Shown here: positions 8,236 to 16,002 of the stretch, one piece after another | Position numbering within the stretch: the first letter of the stretch is position 1 | Layout: the number at the start of each line of letters is the position of its first letter | Assembly: GCF_000741715.1 (NCBI RefSeq) | Contig: NZ_JGZN01000013.1 | Coordinates: forward strand, 62,001 to 126,000 | DNA: 64,000 bases | Direction of reading: 5' to 3' | Source of the DNA: Bifidobacterium saguini DSM 23967 | Lineage (GTDB): Bacteria > Actinomycetota > Actinomycetes > Actinomycetales > Bifidobacteriaceae | Notes under the pieces: generated by a model | The model's database searches: none | What the model saw: the letters and a program-made list of their open reading frames with translations, nothing else | Told to the model about the DNA's origin: nothing | Position numbers and translations under genes: made by a program

Positions 8236-8604
8236 TCACTGCTTAGGCTTGAGGGCGCTCGGAATCGGGCGAGGCTTTGGCATCGGGATTGGCTTATGCG
8301 GAACTGCCGGCTTAGCCGCAGTCTTCGGGAATTCGCCACTGGTCGCCTTGGCTGCAGCTTCGGCAGCCCACTTGGCGTACTCATCCAAGTCATCGTCCGC
8401 AACAGGAGCAGCAGCGGAATCACTAGATTTCTCATCAGTGTCCACATACTGGTCTTCAACGTCGGCAAACGGGTCAACAGACCCTGTTCCCGGCTCCTGC
8501 TCGCTTAGCTCTTTGGCCAGCTCATCGTAATCAGTGTCGGTGGTCAGATACTTCAGCTTACGGGCAATTTTCTGCTGTTTTGCTTTCTGACGTCCGCGGC
8601 CCAT
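8236..8604 (-). CDS. DUF3073 family protein
   Basis: The 122-residue product begins MGRGRQKAKQQKIARKLKY, the conserved basic head of DUF3073, followed by DTDYDELAKELSEQ. An acidic, low-complexity middle and a Pro/Lys-rich tail (PKPRPIP) follow. The family is small, soluble and restricted to actinobacteria; its role is unknown. The basic head suggests nucleic acid or ribosome contact, which is inference only. Confidence 0.9.
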   Translation of the reverse strand: MGRGRQKAKQQKIARKLKYLTTDTDYDELAKELSEQEPGTGSVDPFADVEDQYVDTDEKSSDSAAAPVADDDLDEYAKWAAEAAAKATSGEFPKTAAKPAVPHKPIPMPKPRPIPSALKPKQ

Positions 8605-8737
8605 CTGACCCCCTGAAATTACTGTGCTGTTCGATTCATCAACTTAAGAGAGTACCACCTAATATGTGCATGTTCGTTGTCGGCTCACACTTTTACCATA
8701 AAAGCGTTTATTTTACGGCTATTTCAAAGGAATCCGC

Positions 8738-9829
8738 ATGACCGACGAGCAGAAACTGACAGCGGCAGGCAATGAAATGAGCGCGAGCTTCCTCGCAGCA
8801 AAGAAGCGTTCCGACGAGACGCTTGCCAAGCTCGAGTCGAATCCCTCGTCCTTCACCATGCTGACCGGCGATCGCCCGACCGGCCGCCTGCACTTGGGAC
8901 ACTACTTCGGCTCCATCAAAGAGCGTGTCGCCATGCAGGAGCGTGGCGTGAACACGAACATCATCATCGCGGATTACCAGGTCATCACCGACCGCGACAC
9001 CACCGAGCATATTCAAGACAACGTGCTGAACTTGGTGCTCGACTACATGGCCGCGGGCATCGACCCGAACAAGACCATGATGTTCACCCACTCTGCAGTG
9101 CCGGCCGAGAACCAGCTGCTGCTGCCGTTCCTCTCCCTGGTCACCGAGGCTGAGCTGCACCGCAACCCGACCGTGAAGTCCGAAATGGAGGCTTCCGGCC
9201 ACGCGCTGACTGGCCTGCTGCTCACCTACCCAGTGCATCAGGCGTGCGACATTCTCTTCTGCAAGGCCAATGTGGTGCCGATCGGCAAGGACAACCTGCC
9301 GCACGTGGAGATTACCCGCACGATTGCCCGTCGTTTCAACGAGCGTTACGCCAAGAAGAACCCGGTGTTCCCGGAGCCGGCCGCCATTCTGTCTGACGCT
9401 CCTGAGATTCCGGGTCTCGACGGCCGCAAGATGAGCAAGTCCTACGGCAACTCCATCATGCTGGGCGCCACCGCTGAGGAAACCGCCAAGCTCATTAAGA
9501 AGAGCCCCACCGATTCCGAGCGTCGCATCACCTTCGATCCGATCGCACGCCCGCAGGTCTCCGCACTGCTGACCACCGCAGGCCTCGTGACCGGCCGCGA
9601 CCCGAAGGATATCGCCGAGGAAATCGGCGATGCCGGTGCAGGCGCACTGAAGGCTTACGTGATCGAGTCCGTGAACTCGTTCCTCGCTCCGCACCGCGAG
9701 CGCCGCGCCGAGCTGGCCAAGGACATGGATTCCATTCGCGACATTCTGCATGACGGCAACAAGCGCGCCAACGCCATCGCCGAGGAAACCCTCGACCAGG
9801 TGCGCGAAGCCATGGGCATGAAGTACTGA
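8738..9829 (+). CDS. trpS: Tryptophanyl-tRNA synthetase
   Basis: The enzyme charges tRNA-Trp. The 363-residue product carries the class I signatures: GDRPTGRLHLGHYFG (HIGH-type HLGH) and GRKMSKSYGNSI (KMSKS). The central part includes FSLVTEAELHRNPTVKSEM-like dimer and tryptophan pocket residues. AAAGGAATCCGC precedes the ATG. It is a single-gene unit ending in a strong terminator. Confidence 0.97.
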   Translation: MTDEQKLTAAGNEMSASFLAAKKRSDETLAKLESNPSSFTMLTGDRPTGRLHLGHYFGSIKERVAMQERGVNTNIIIADYQVITDRDTTEHIQDNVLNLVLDYMAAGIDPNKTMMFTHSAVPAENQLLLPFLSLVTEAELHRNPTVKSEMEASGHALTGLLLTYPVHQACDILFCKANVVPIGKDNLPHVEITRTIARRFNERYAKKNPVFPEPAAILSDAPEIPGLDGRKMSKSYGNSIMLGATAEETAKLIKKSPTDSERRITFDPIARPQVSALLTTAGLVTGRDPKDIAEEIGDAGAGALKAYVIESVNSFLAPHRERRAELAKDMDSIRDILHDGNKRANAIAEETLDQVREAMGMKY

Positions 9830-9859
9830 AACACTCAACGCATCAACGCACTGAGCGCC

Positions 9860-9895
9860 AAGGCCTGGGATTGTGAACACACAATCCCAGGCCTT
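9860..9895. terminator. Terminator of trpS, shared with the convergent amidohydrolase operon
   Basis: A 16-bp perfect stem (9860-9875 with 9880-9895) with a four-base loop is followed by TTTT. Confidence 0.9.
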
Positions 9896-9901
9896 TTGCA
9901 T

Positions 9902-11449
9902 TCAGTATGTGCGCTTGCCGGCCAAGAACGTCATCTTGATGTGCTTCGGCATGGCACGCATGACTTCGGGTGTGGCAGCGGCATAGGGATCGGCATCGAT
10001 AAGCACCAAATCTGCCGGGTCGCCAGTTTCGACGCGGTCTCTTCCCACTGCAGTAGAAGCAGCCAACGCCGTTCGCACGTCCAGGCACTGTTCGGGCTGG
10101 AATGGTTCGCGCGCGGAGCTCTCTGTGCCAAACACGGCGGCGGAGATGGCCAACCATGGGTCAAGCGGGGCAACAGGGGCGTCCGAGCCCATGCGCAGCT
10201 TGGCGCCCGCGTCATGCAGCGAGCGGAACGGATAGGGAATGCCAGCAGGATTAGCCCAGAAGCGGGTAATAACGTCGCGGTCATCCATGGCATGCTGCGG
10301 CTGAATGCTTGCGGTAAGCCCCAACTCGGCAAATCGTGGGATATCCACGGGTTTAAGCATTTGCGCATGCTCAATAGAACCATGGGCATGCGTGGCGGCA
10401 GCGGCGTTCAGCACAATGGTGTTCGCCTCATCGCCGATGGCATGGCAAGCAATATCAAAGCCATGTTCAGTGGCCAACCGCATATAATCCTCGATTTGCT
10501 GCGGCGTATAGCTCAACGTGCCGTAGGTCGGCGGCTCGATACCGGAATAGGGGGTGGAGCAATAGGCGGAGCGCGTGTTCAGCGAACCGTCCGAAATAAG
10601 CTTCATAGCCCCGACATGACCAAGCCCGTTACTCCCGGGCAGAGGCTTGCCGGTGTGCCAGCCTGCATCGATGGCGTCATGCAGACGCTCGGGATATACG
10701 CCGGCCTCCACACGCAGTCCATTGATGCCAGCGGCAAAGCGACTGATCCACGTGTTGATATTTTCGGCCATCTCATAGTCGTGAATGCCCGCAATGCCCT
10801 TGGACGCAGCATCTCGCTCGGCCTCACGCAGCAACCGGTCGGTTTCTTCGGCTGCGCCAGGAGCCTTATCGAACTGGGTATAAGCGTTGAACCATTCCAG
10901 CTCTCCTACAAGCCCAGTGCGCTCATCCACATGCACGCCAAGGCGGCGGGCGGCAGCAGAATTCACCCAACCGCAGTGCATATCCGCGCTGGAGAGCGCC
11001 ACCGGCTGCTCGCCGGTTACCGCATCGATGGCAGCAAGCGTGGGCTGCTCGTCGTCAGTCCACAGCGAATGCCGGAAGCGCATACCCACTACGAACGTGT
11101 TCGGGTCGAGTGTCCCGGCCGCGCGGCGTTCCTCCAAATGGGCGCGCAACATGGCCATCGCCTCGCTGGCCGAACGAGCGTTAATCAAATCCAGTCGGCC
11201 CAGCGTTTTAGCCCATTGCGTGAAATGCGTATGACAATCCCACAAACCAGGGATAACCCATAACCCATCGGCATCGATGACAGTTGTATCTGTCGTATCC
11301 ACATCTTCCGGCAAGACACGCGTTGCATCAACGGCGGCGTCAGTACCCGCGGGGGTTACGGAAGCAATAACGCCATCTCGCACAACGATATCAACACGGT
11401 CTTCAGACCCAGGAATGCCTGCATTGTCAATACGTACCAAGCTACTCAT
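9902..11449 (-). CDS. Amidohydrolase family protein (YtcJ-like)
   Basis: This is a metal-dependent hydrolase of the amidohydrolase superfamily, related to N-substituted formamide deformylase / YtcJ proteins. The 515-residue product shows the metal-binding HTH in GLWDCHTHFTQW, a conserved ADMHCGWVNSAA segment, an IACHAIGDEA motif, and a late RMGSDAPVAPLDPW. The start at 11449 is chosen for its seven-base distance from the preceding stop and loss of family similarity upstream. It is third in an operon after a membrane protein and a winged-helix regulator. The substrate is unknown. Confidence 0.88.
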   Translation of the reverse strand: MSSLVRIDNAGIPGSEDRVDIVVRDGVIASVTPAGTDAAVDATRVLPEDVDTTDTTVIDADGLWVIPGLWDCHTHFTQWAKTLGRLDLINARSASEAMAMLRAHLEERRAAGTLDPNTFVVGMRFRHSLWTDDEQPTLAAIDAVTGEQPVALSSADMHCGWVNSAAARRLGVHVDERTGLVGELEWFNAYTQFDKAPGAAEETDRLLREAERDAASKGIAGIHDYEMAENINTWISRFAAGINGLRVEAGVYPERLHDAIDAGWHTGKPLPGSNGLGHVGAMKLISDGSLNTRSAYCSTPYSGIEPPTYGTLSYTPQQIEDYMRLATEHGFDIACHAIGDEANTIVLNAAAATHAHGSIEHAQMLKPVDIPRFAELGLTASIQPQHAMDDRDVITRFWANPAGIPYPFRSLHDAGAKLRMGSDAPVAPLDPWLAISAAVFGTESSAREPFQPEQCLDVRTALAASTAVGRDRVETGDPADLVLIDADPYAAATPEVMRAMPKHIKMTFLAGKRTY

Positions 11450-11456
11450 ACCGCCA

Positions 11457-11771
11457 TCATGCCACTGTTGTGTGAATGGCACCGCGCGCAATCTGCTCCA
11501 ATGCAGCCATATGCCCCTCAAATGCGTGCCGTCCGGCCGGCAGCAGCATCACTTCAATCACCTTGTGTTTATTGAGCGCGCTATCGACCTTGCGCAACGC
11601 CACATATCCATGCTCCTGCAATGCTCTGAGCTGTTTGGAGCAGGCTGCGTCGCTGATGCCCAATGTGTCTCGGATAACAGCAAACTGCATGCAGGTCGTC
11701 GTCATCAGCAATCCACATATGCGCAATCGGATCGAGGAGTGGATAAATTCGTCAAAATGTGCTTCAGTCAT
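11457..11771 (-). CDS. Winged-helix transcriptional regulator (ArsR/MarR-like, HTH_34 type)
   Basis: The 104-residue product is a compact DNA-binding protein: FIHSSIRLRICGLL, then a helix-turn-helix (FAVIRDTLGISDAACSKQLRALQEHGYVAL) and a beta wing containing Lys-rich KVDSALNKHK. Its ATG overlaps the upstream membrane-protein stop (ATGA), so the two are translationally coupled. The family often represses its own operon. The paired palindromes at 12493-12530 in the operon promoter are candidate binding sites. Confidence 0.85.
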   Translation of the reverse strand: MTEAHFDEFIHSSIRLRICGLLMTTTCMQFAVIRDTLGISDAACSKQLRALQEHGYVALRKVDSALNKHKVIEVMLLPAGRHAFEGHMAALEQIARGAIHTTVA

Positions 11772-12394
11772 GGCTGTGGCGCCTTTGCATCGCGTTCTGC
11801 GCTGTCCACGCCGCCGCTGATTCGCGATGAAGTTGTCTGAGGAACCACAGTGGACCACAATGCCGCGTTGCGTGCTGCCGCTGCAGACAGTGCAGTATCA
11901 TGCATAGCCCTCACCATGCGATCCAAGGCGCGTTGATATAGCCAGCCAGCGAGGAACATGCCAATGCCCACAGCAATCGATAGCAATGCATGCCGCGCGA
12001 TATCAATCAGCACAGACTCTGTTGGCAGGTAAGAAAATGTATAGTTCAGGGCAGCTCCCAGCACGATGATCACAGTTTGTACGCCTAGCAATGCCTGCAT
12101 TTCACGATTACGCGGCATTGAGTCTATGTGACTGCCCCGCTGTTTGCGCGATGCAATATAGGCGGCAATCATGCATACGGCAAACAATGCCAGTAATACC
12201 AATGTCAGCGCATTGATTTCCTCGCCAAATAGGTTGACGGCAAGCCCCCAGCCGATTGCATAGATGATTTGACCCCACAGCGGCAGCGTGACCCTTGTGC
12301 TCAATTGAGTTCGGTCTGCACGCAACTGGTGCAGTGCGGCTGCGGCGTCGGAGGTTGACGGAATTGAGGATGGCGATACATGTGACTGCTTCAT
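11768..12394 (-). CDS. Multi-pass membrane protein of unknown function
   Basis: The 208-residue product has a hydrophilic N-terminus and four hydrophobic segments (about 40-58, 63-82, 103-123 and 132-152), then a hydrophilic tail ending SAERDAKAPQP. AAGGAAC lies just upstream of the ATG. It is first in an operon with a regulator and an amidohydrolase. Membrane proteins paired with HTH_34 regulators of this sort occur in many actinobacteria. No transport or enzymatic motif was seen. Confidence 0.8.
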   Translation of the reverse strand: MKQSHVSPSSIPSTSDAAAALHQLRADRTQLSTRVTLPLWGQIIYAIGWGLAVNLFGEEINALTLVLLALFAVCMIAAYIASRKQRGSHIDSMPRNREMQALLGVQTVIIVLGAALNYTFSYLPTESVLIDIARHALLSIAVGIGMFLAGWLYQRALDRMVRAMHDTALSAAAARNAALWSTVVPQTTSSRISGGVDSAERDAKAPQP

Positions 12395-12492
12395 GATTGT
12401 TCCTTTCTTGGCTTATCGCTGCGTTGCGTAAACCATGGCCGATGAAGTACGAAGAAGATATAAGAAATGCAGTAAGGGCCGGAACAAACAAA

Positions 12493-12535
12493 CTTTCCGT
12501 ATGGAAAGCATAACAGTTTCCACATGGAAAGTAAA
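12493..12535 (-). promoter_or_regulatory. Promoter with two overlapping operator palindromes
   Basis: Reading the minus strand, -35 TTTACT (12530-12535) and -10 TATGCT (12507-12512) are separated by exactly 17 bases. One palindrome, TTTCC-N4-GGAAA, fills the spacer (12517-12530). A second, CTTTCC-N4-GGAAAG, overlaps the -10 and the region just downstream (12493-12508). Their centres are 23 bases apart. The layout fits repression by the winged-helix protein encoded in the operon, which is inference. Confidence 0.65.
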
Positions 12536-12596
12536 TGACTCGGATCGGCGAAATTCAGCCTCGCATACTAGTGCTTTTCAATGGTCCTCTTGGTGC

Positions 12597-12627
12597 TTAT
12601 CCACCGAGTTATCCACATTTATCCACT
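12597..12627 (+). other. Three adjacent DnaA-box-like sequences
   Basis: TTATCCACC (12597-12605), exact TTATCCACA (12609-12617) and TTATCCACT (12619-12627) lie in tandem in an intergenic stretch about 9 kb from the large cluster. The stretch 12395-12708 holds this cluster and the amidohydrolase operon promoter, and no gene. Confidence 0.5.
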
Positions 12628-12708
12628 GAAAAATGGGGACTGTAGACAGTCTGTGGTTTAGCACCGTAGACTCCCGATATGCATGCTGCATCACGAAGGG
12701 GTGATTGG

Positions 12709-13689
12709 ATGAACGCATCATATGCATTAACGGAATTGACCATGCTGAAATATCAACGAATGGATGTCTGCGCGGCAATACAACAACGAAGTAGTTGGCG
12801 ACCGCCGTATGCTTTGACGACGGCACTTGAGTTACTGTCCGTCGAACTTCCGCGTATACCGAATAAGTATCGTCGGATCACTCAATCGGTAATGGTTGCT
12901 GTTCCTCATGCCAATGCCAAACGTCATATATCAGGAGTGGAGGCGGTCGTATGGCCGTTTCCAATCGATACGGTCATGGTTGAGGGGCAATTCTTATGCA
13001 CGTCAGCGCCGTGTACTTGGGCGATGTTTTCAGCATATTTGGATCTTGAAGAGCTTGTCGTCCTGGCAGATTCCATGATGCGACGAGACAGGCGGCTACG
13101 CCGGACCACGCTAGAAGAACTCTCAGCGTATTTGGATCGTGCATACGGTCAAGTACAGGAAGCCAAGGCGATGGGGCGCAATGCGCGCCTTTTCCGCGGA
13201 TACGAAAATTGCCGGCTGGCGTTACGTTTAGCCCGTGAGGGAACGGACTCTTCCATGGAAACGCGCACACGTTTTGTTCCGCCCCGGTATGGGCTTGACA
13301 TGCCACAAGTCAACTATCCTATCTTTGTGGGCAACAGTGTCAGACCTCTTTACCTTGATCTCGCATATCCCGAATATCGTATCTGCATAGAGTATGAAGG
13401 CTCGCACCATGCAGGGCAGTGGCTCAATGACGTTAAGCGGCGGCAAGCCATTGAGGATGCCAAATGGAAGCATATCCAGGTCACGAAGCTGGACTTACGA
13501 AGTGCTGCAGACGAAGAGGCCCTCGCTCAACGCATTGCAGACCGAATCGAAGAAGTCACCGGCAAAACCGTACAGCTTATGGCGCGACGAACTATTCGAC
13601 AAATAGCCGATGCCCGTACATTGCGGCGTGCGCCACTGTATGAACGATTATGTTTTGCGCCTCTTTCGCCGGTTGTTCCTCAGCTGTGA
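12709..13689 (+). CDS. Protein with C-terminal DUF559 / Vsr-like endonuclease fold
   Basis: The 326-residue product has an N-terminal region resembling the uncharacterised head of actinobacterial DUF559 proteins. Its C-terminal PD-(D/E)XK-like core shows LYLDLAYPEYRICIEYEG, a histidine pair, then a basic helix (NDVKRRQAIEDAKW) and VTKLDLRS. The Asp, Glu and Glu of the first segment are candidate metal ligands. The start at 12709 is supported by GAAGGGG upstream. No methylase or toxin-antitoxin partner is adjacent, so restriction or abortive-infection roles are not supported. Target and activity are unknown. Confidence 0.7.
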   Translation: MNASYALTELTMLKYQRMDVCAAIQQRSSWRPPYALTTALELLSVELPRIPNKYRRITQSVMVAVPHANAKRHISGVEAVVWPFPIDTVMVEGQFLCTSAPCTWAMFSAYLDLEELVVLADSMMRRDRRLRRTTLEELSAYLDRAYGQVQEAKAMGRNARLFRGYENCRLALRLAREGTDSSMETRTRFVPPRYGLDMPQVNYPIFVGNSVRPLYLDLAYPEYRICIEYEGSHHAGQWLNDVKRRQAIEDAKWKHIQVTKLDLRSAADEEALAQRIADRIEEVTGKTVQLMARRTIRQIADARTLRRAPLYERLCFAPLSPVVPQL

Positions 13690-13780
13690 TGTGCCGCGAC
13701 ATGGCACCTCATAGCCGAGAGGGATGCGTCGCACACTTCATGCGCGTTTTTTCGTTGAAAATAGACCTTGCTAAGGGCGG

Positions 13781-14026
13781 TTTCTTATTACGAAGAGGTG
13801 ATTTGGGCCAGCGGAAAGGTGTTTCTGCGTTACGAGGGGCTGATTTGGACGGCTGGGGAGGTCTATCTGCCTTACGAGGGGCTGCTCACTGTGGTACATC
13901 ACCCCAAAAATCGTGTCACGCCAACGTCATTTCGCCATTTCGGAGCACGGCTACTGTGACAGCCAGCCCCTCGTAAGGCAGATAGACCTCCCCGACCACG
14001 GAAATCAGCCCCTTGTAACGAAGAAA
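13781..14026. repeat. 40-bp tandem repeats forming a large inverted repeat
   Basis: Three related units (about 13781, 13822 and 13862) share TTACGAGGGGCTG, two followed by ATTTGG. Two of them recur in reverse orientation at 13964-14026. The arms 13822-13883 and 13964-14026 pair over about 62 bases with few mismatches across an 80-base loop. The rest of 13690-14092 has no supportable gene. Confidence 0.75.
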
Positions 14027-14092
14027 GCGCGCACAGAAACCGGCGAACGCAGCTTTCTGCGCCCAGAGCGCATCAAAGCACGCTACCTCGCA

Positions 14093-15733
14093 TTATTTCT
14101 CGCCGCGAACTTCGGCCTCCATGGCTTCCATCGGCTCATCCACCAGTACTGAGCCGGAGGGCAGGGTGCCGGGCAGCGGATCGTCCATGTAGCGATCGAA
14201 TTCGTAGAGCATCTGCTCGTTGGGGTTCTCGGTGAGCAGCGACACCACCACAATGAACAGCAGTGAAATCAAGAATGCCGGCAACAGCTCGTAAATGGCG
14301 AAAACACCGCCCAAAGGCTTCATGAGATTATGCCAAATCAGCACCGTTGCGGTGCCGGAAAGCATACCCGCCACAGCACCTGCCTTATTGGCGCGACGCC
14401 AATACAGCGAGCACAGCATCAACGGGCCGAAGGACGCGCCCAAGCCGGCCCACGCGTATGAAACCACTTGGAAAATCGAAGAGTTCTGATCGTATGCCAC
14501 GAGAATGCCGAACAGGAACATCACCACCAGCGTGGCACGGGCCACAATCATCACCTGACGGTCCGTGGCCTTCTTGTGGAACAGGCCGCGGAAGATGTTC
14601 TCGCCCATGGCGGAAGCGCCAATGATCATGTAAGAGGAGCTGGAGCTCATCGAGGCGGCGAAAATACCAGACACTACCACACCGCACATGAAGCTTGGCA
14701 GCAGAGTCTGCGCCAGCACAATGAAAATCGTTTCCGCGTCTGTGGAGGTCAACAGTTCGGTCGGCATCATTGCGCGGCCGACCAAACCGATGCACACGGC
14801 GCTGGCCAGCGACAGCACGCACCACAGCGTGGCGATAATACGAGACTTGCGCACTTCCTCAACGCTGCGAATGGAAAGGAATCGCACCAGCACCTGCGGC
14901 ATACCGAAGTATCCCAAACCCCATGCCAGCATGGACACGATGGTGATAATGCCGTAATCGCTCGGGGCACCGAATACCGCGCGGCCAGCCTCTACGAGTT
15001 GCTGACCCGTTGATGGGTCGAGCTTGGGAGCGGCCACCTGCACACCGGAAAGGTAACCAGGAATGGACTGCAGGAAGGCCACTGTATTATCAACGCCACC
15101 GGCATTGGCAACCGTGCCGATGAATACCACAGCGAGTGCGAAGAACATCAGCAAGCCCTGAATAAAGTCGGTCATAACCACGGACAGGTAGCCGCCCACA
15201 ACGGTGTAGACGAACACCACCAGCGCGCCCAAAATCATCATCAGGTGATAGTCAAAACCGAACAAAGTGGCGAACAGTTTGCCCACGGTCACGAAGCAGC
15301 TGCCCACGTACACGCTGAAGAACACGAGGATGATGATGGCGGCGATAGTGGAAATCACGCCTTTGGTGTCATGGAATCGCTTGGCGAAAAAGTCTGGAAT
15401 GGTGATGGCGTCGCCGGCCACGACTGAGTAGCGGCGAAGGCGGCGGGCCACGATTTTCCAGTTCATATAGGTACCGATGGCAAGGCCCAGCGCGGTCCAC
15501 ATCGGGTCAGCAGCACCGGTGAAGTAGGCGAGGCCCGGCAAACCCATGAGCAGCCAGCCGGACATGTCCGAGGCCTCAGCGGAAAGCGCAGTCAGCCACG
15601 GACCGACGCCACGACCGCCCGCGAAGTACTCCTTGGACGAGGAGTTGGAACGCTTGGAGTACACGAATCCGATGGACAGCATGGCCGCAAAATAGAGGAC
15701 CATGGCCAAGAGAATCCAGAAATCGTTCGCCAC
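14093..15733 (-). CDS. putP: Sodium/proline symporter (SSF family)
   Basis: This membrane carrier couples proline uptake to sodium. The 546-residue product has about 13 hydrophobic segments. SSF/PutP features include ANDFWILLAMVLYF at the start, EYFAGGRGVGPWLTALSAEASDMSGWLL, and VYTVVGGYLSVVMTDFIQG. The best start is GTG at 15733 with AAGGCGG five bases upstream; the frame stays open further but without a better site. Substrate by family resemblance is proline. Confidence 0.9.
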   Translation of the reverse strand: MANDFWILLAMVLYFAAMLSIGFVYSKRSNSSSKEYFAGGRGVGPWLTALSAEASDMSGWLLMGLPGLAYFTGAADPMWTALGLAIGTYMNWKIVARRLRRYSVVAGDAITIPDFFAKRFHDTKGVISTIAAIIILVFFSVYVGSCFVTVGKLFATLFGFDYHLMMILGALVVFVYTVVGGYLSVVMTDFIQGLLMFFALAVVFIGTVANAGGVDNTVAFLQSIPGYLSGVQVAAPKLDPSTGQQLVEAGRAVFGAPSDYGIITIVSMLAWGLGYFGMPQVLVRFLSIRSVEEVRKSRIIATLWCVLSLASAVCIGLVGRAMMPTELLTSTDAETIFIVLAQTLLPSFMCGVVVSGIFAASMSSSSSYMIIGASAMGENIFRGLFHKKATDRQVMIVARATLVVMFLFGILVAYDQNSSIFQVVSYAWAGLGASFGPLMLCSLYWRRANKAGAVAGMLSGTATVLIWHNLMKPLGGVFAIYELLPAFLISLLFIVVVSLLTENPNEQMLYEFDRYMDDPLPGTLPSGSVLVDEPMEAMEAEVRGEK

Positions 15734-15901
15734 GCTAACCGCCTTAAGCCGTAATTGATGGCCCTCCCCTATCGTGATTCCCCTGGAATAGGGAATTCCC
15801 AGCAATATGCCGTCTTATAGGGGCAGTCATGGAAAGATTGCCATGCACAAAGAGCCTTGAAAAACTTTCTCTTTGGCTGACCTTCGCGGAACGCACGGAC
15901 A

Positions 15902-15944
15902 AAGCGCCACAAATGAGACGGTAATGTCTCATAGTGTGGCGCTT
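15902..15944. terminator. Terminator-like hairpin between putP and thrE
   Basis: Arms 15902-15919 and 15926-15944 form a stem of about 18 bp with one bulge and a six-base loop, downstream of the thrE-like gene. Confidence 0.65.
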
Positions 15945-16002
15945 ATTGTCGAATCGCTGGTGCCACCAGCAACCAAGTCGGCCCAAGCAGGCCTGCAAGC
16001 CG

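Noticed and set aside
13781..14026. Possible CRISPR array
   Set aside because: Units are tandem without unique spacers of constant length, appear in both orientations and no cas genes are present.
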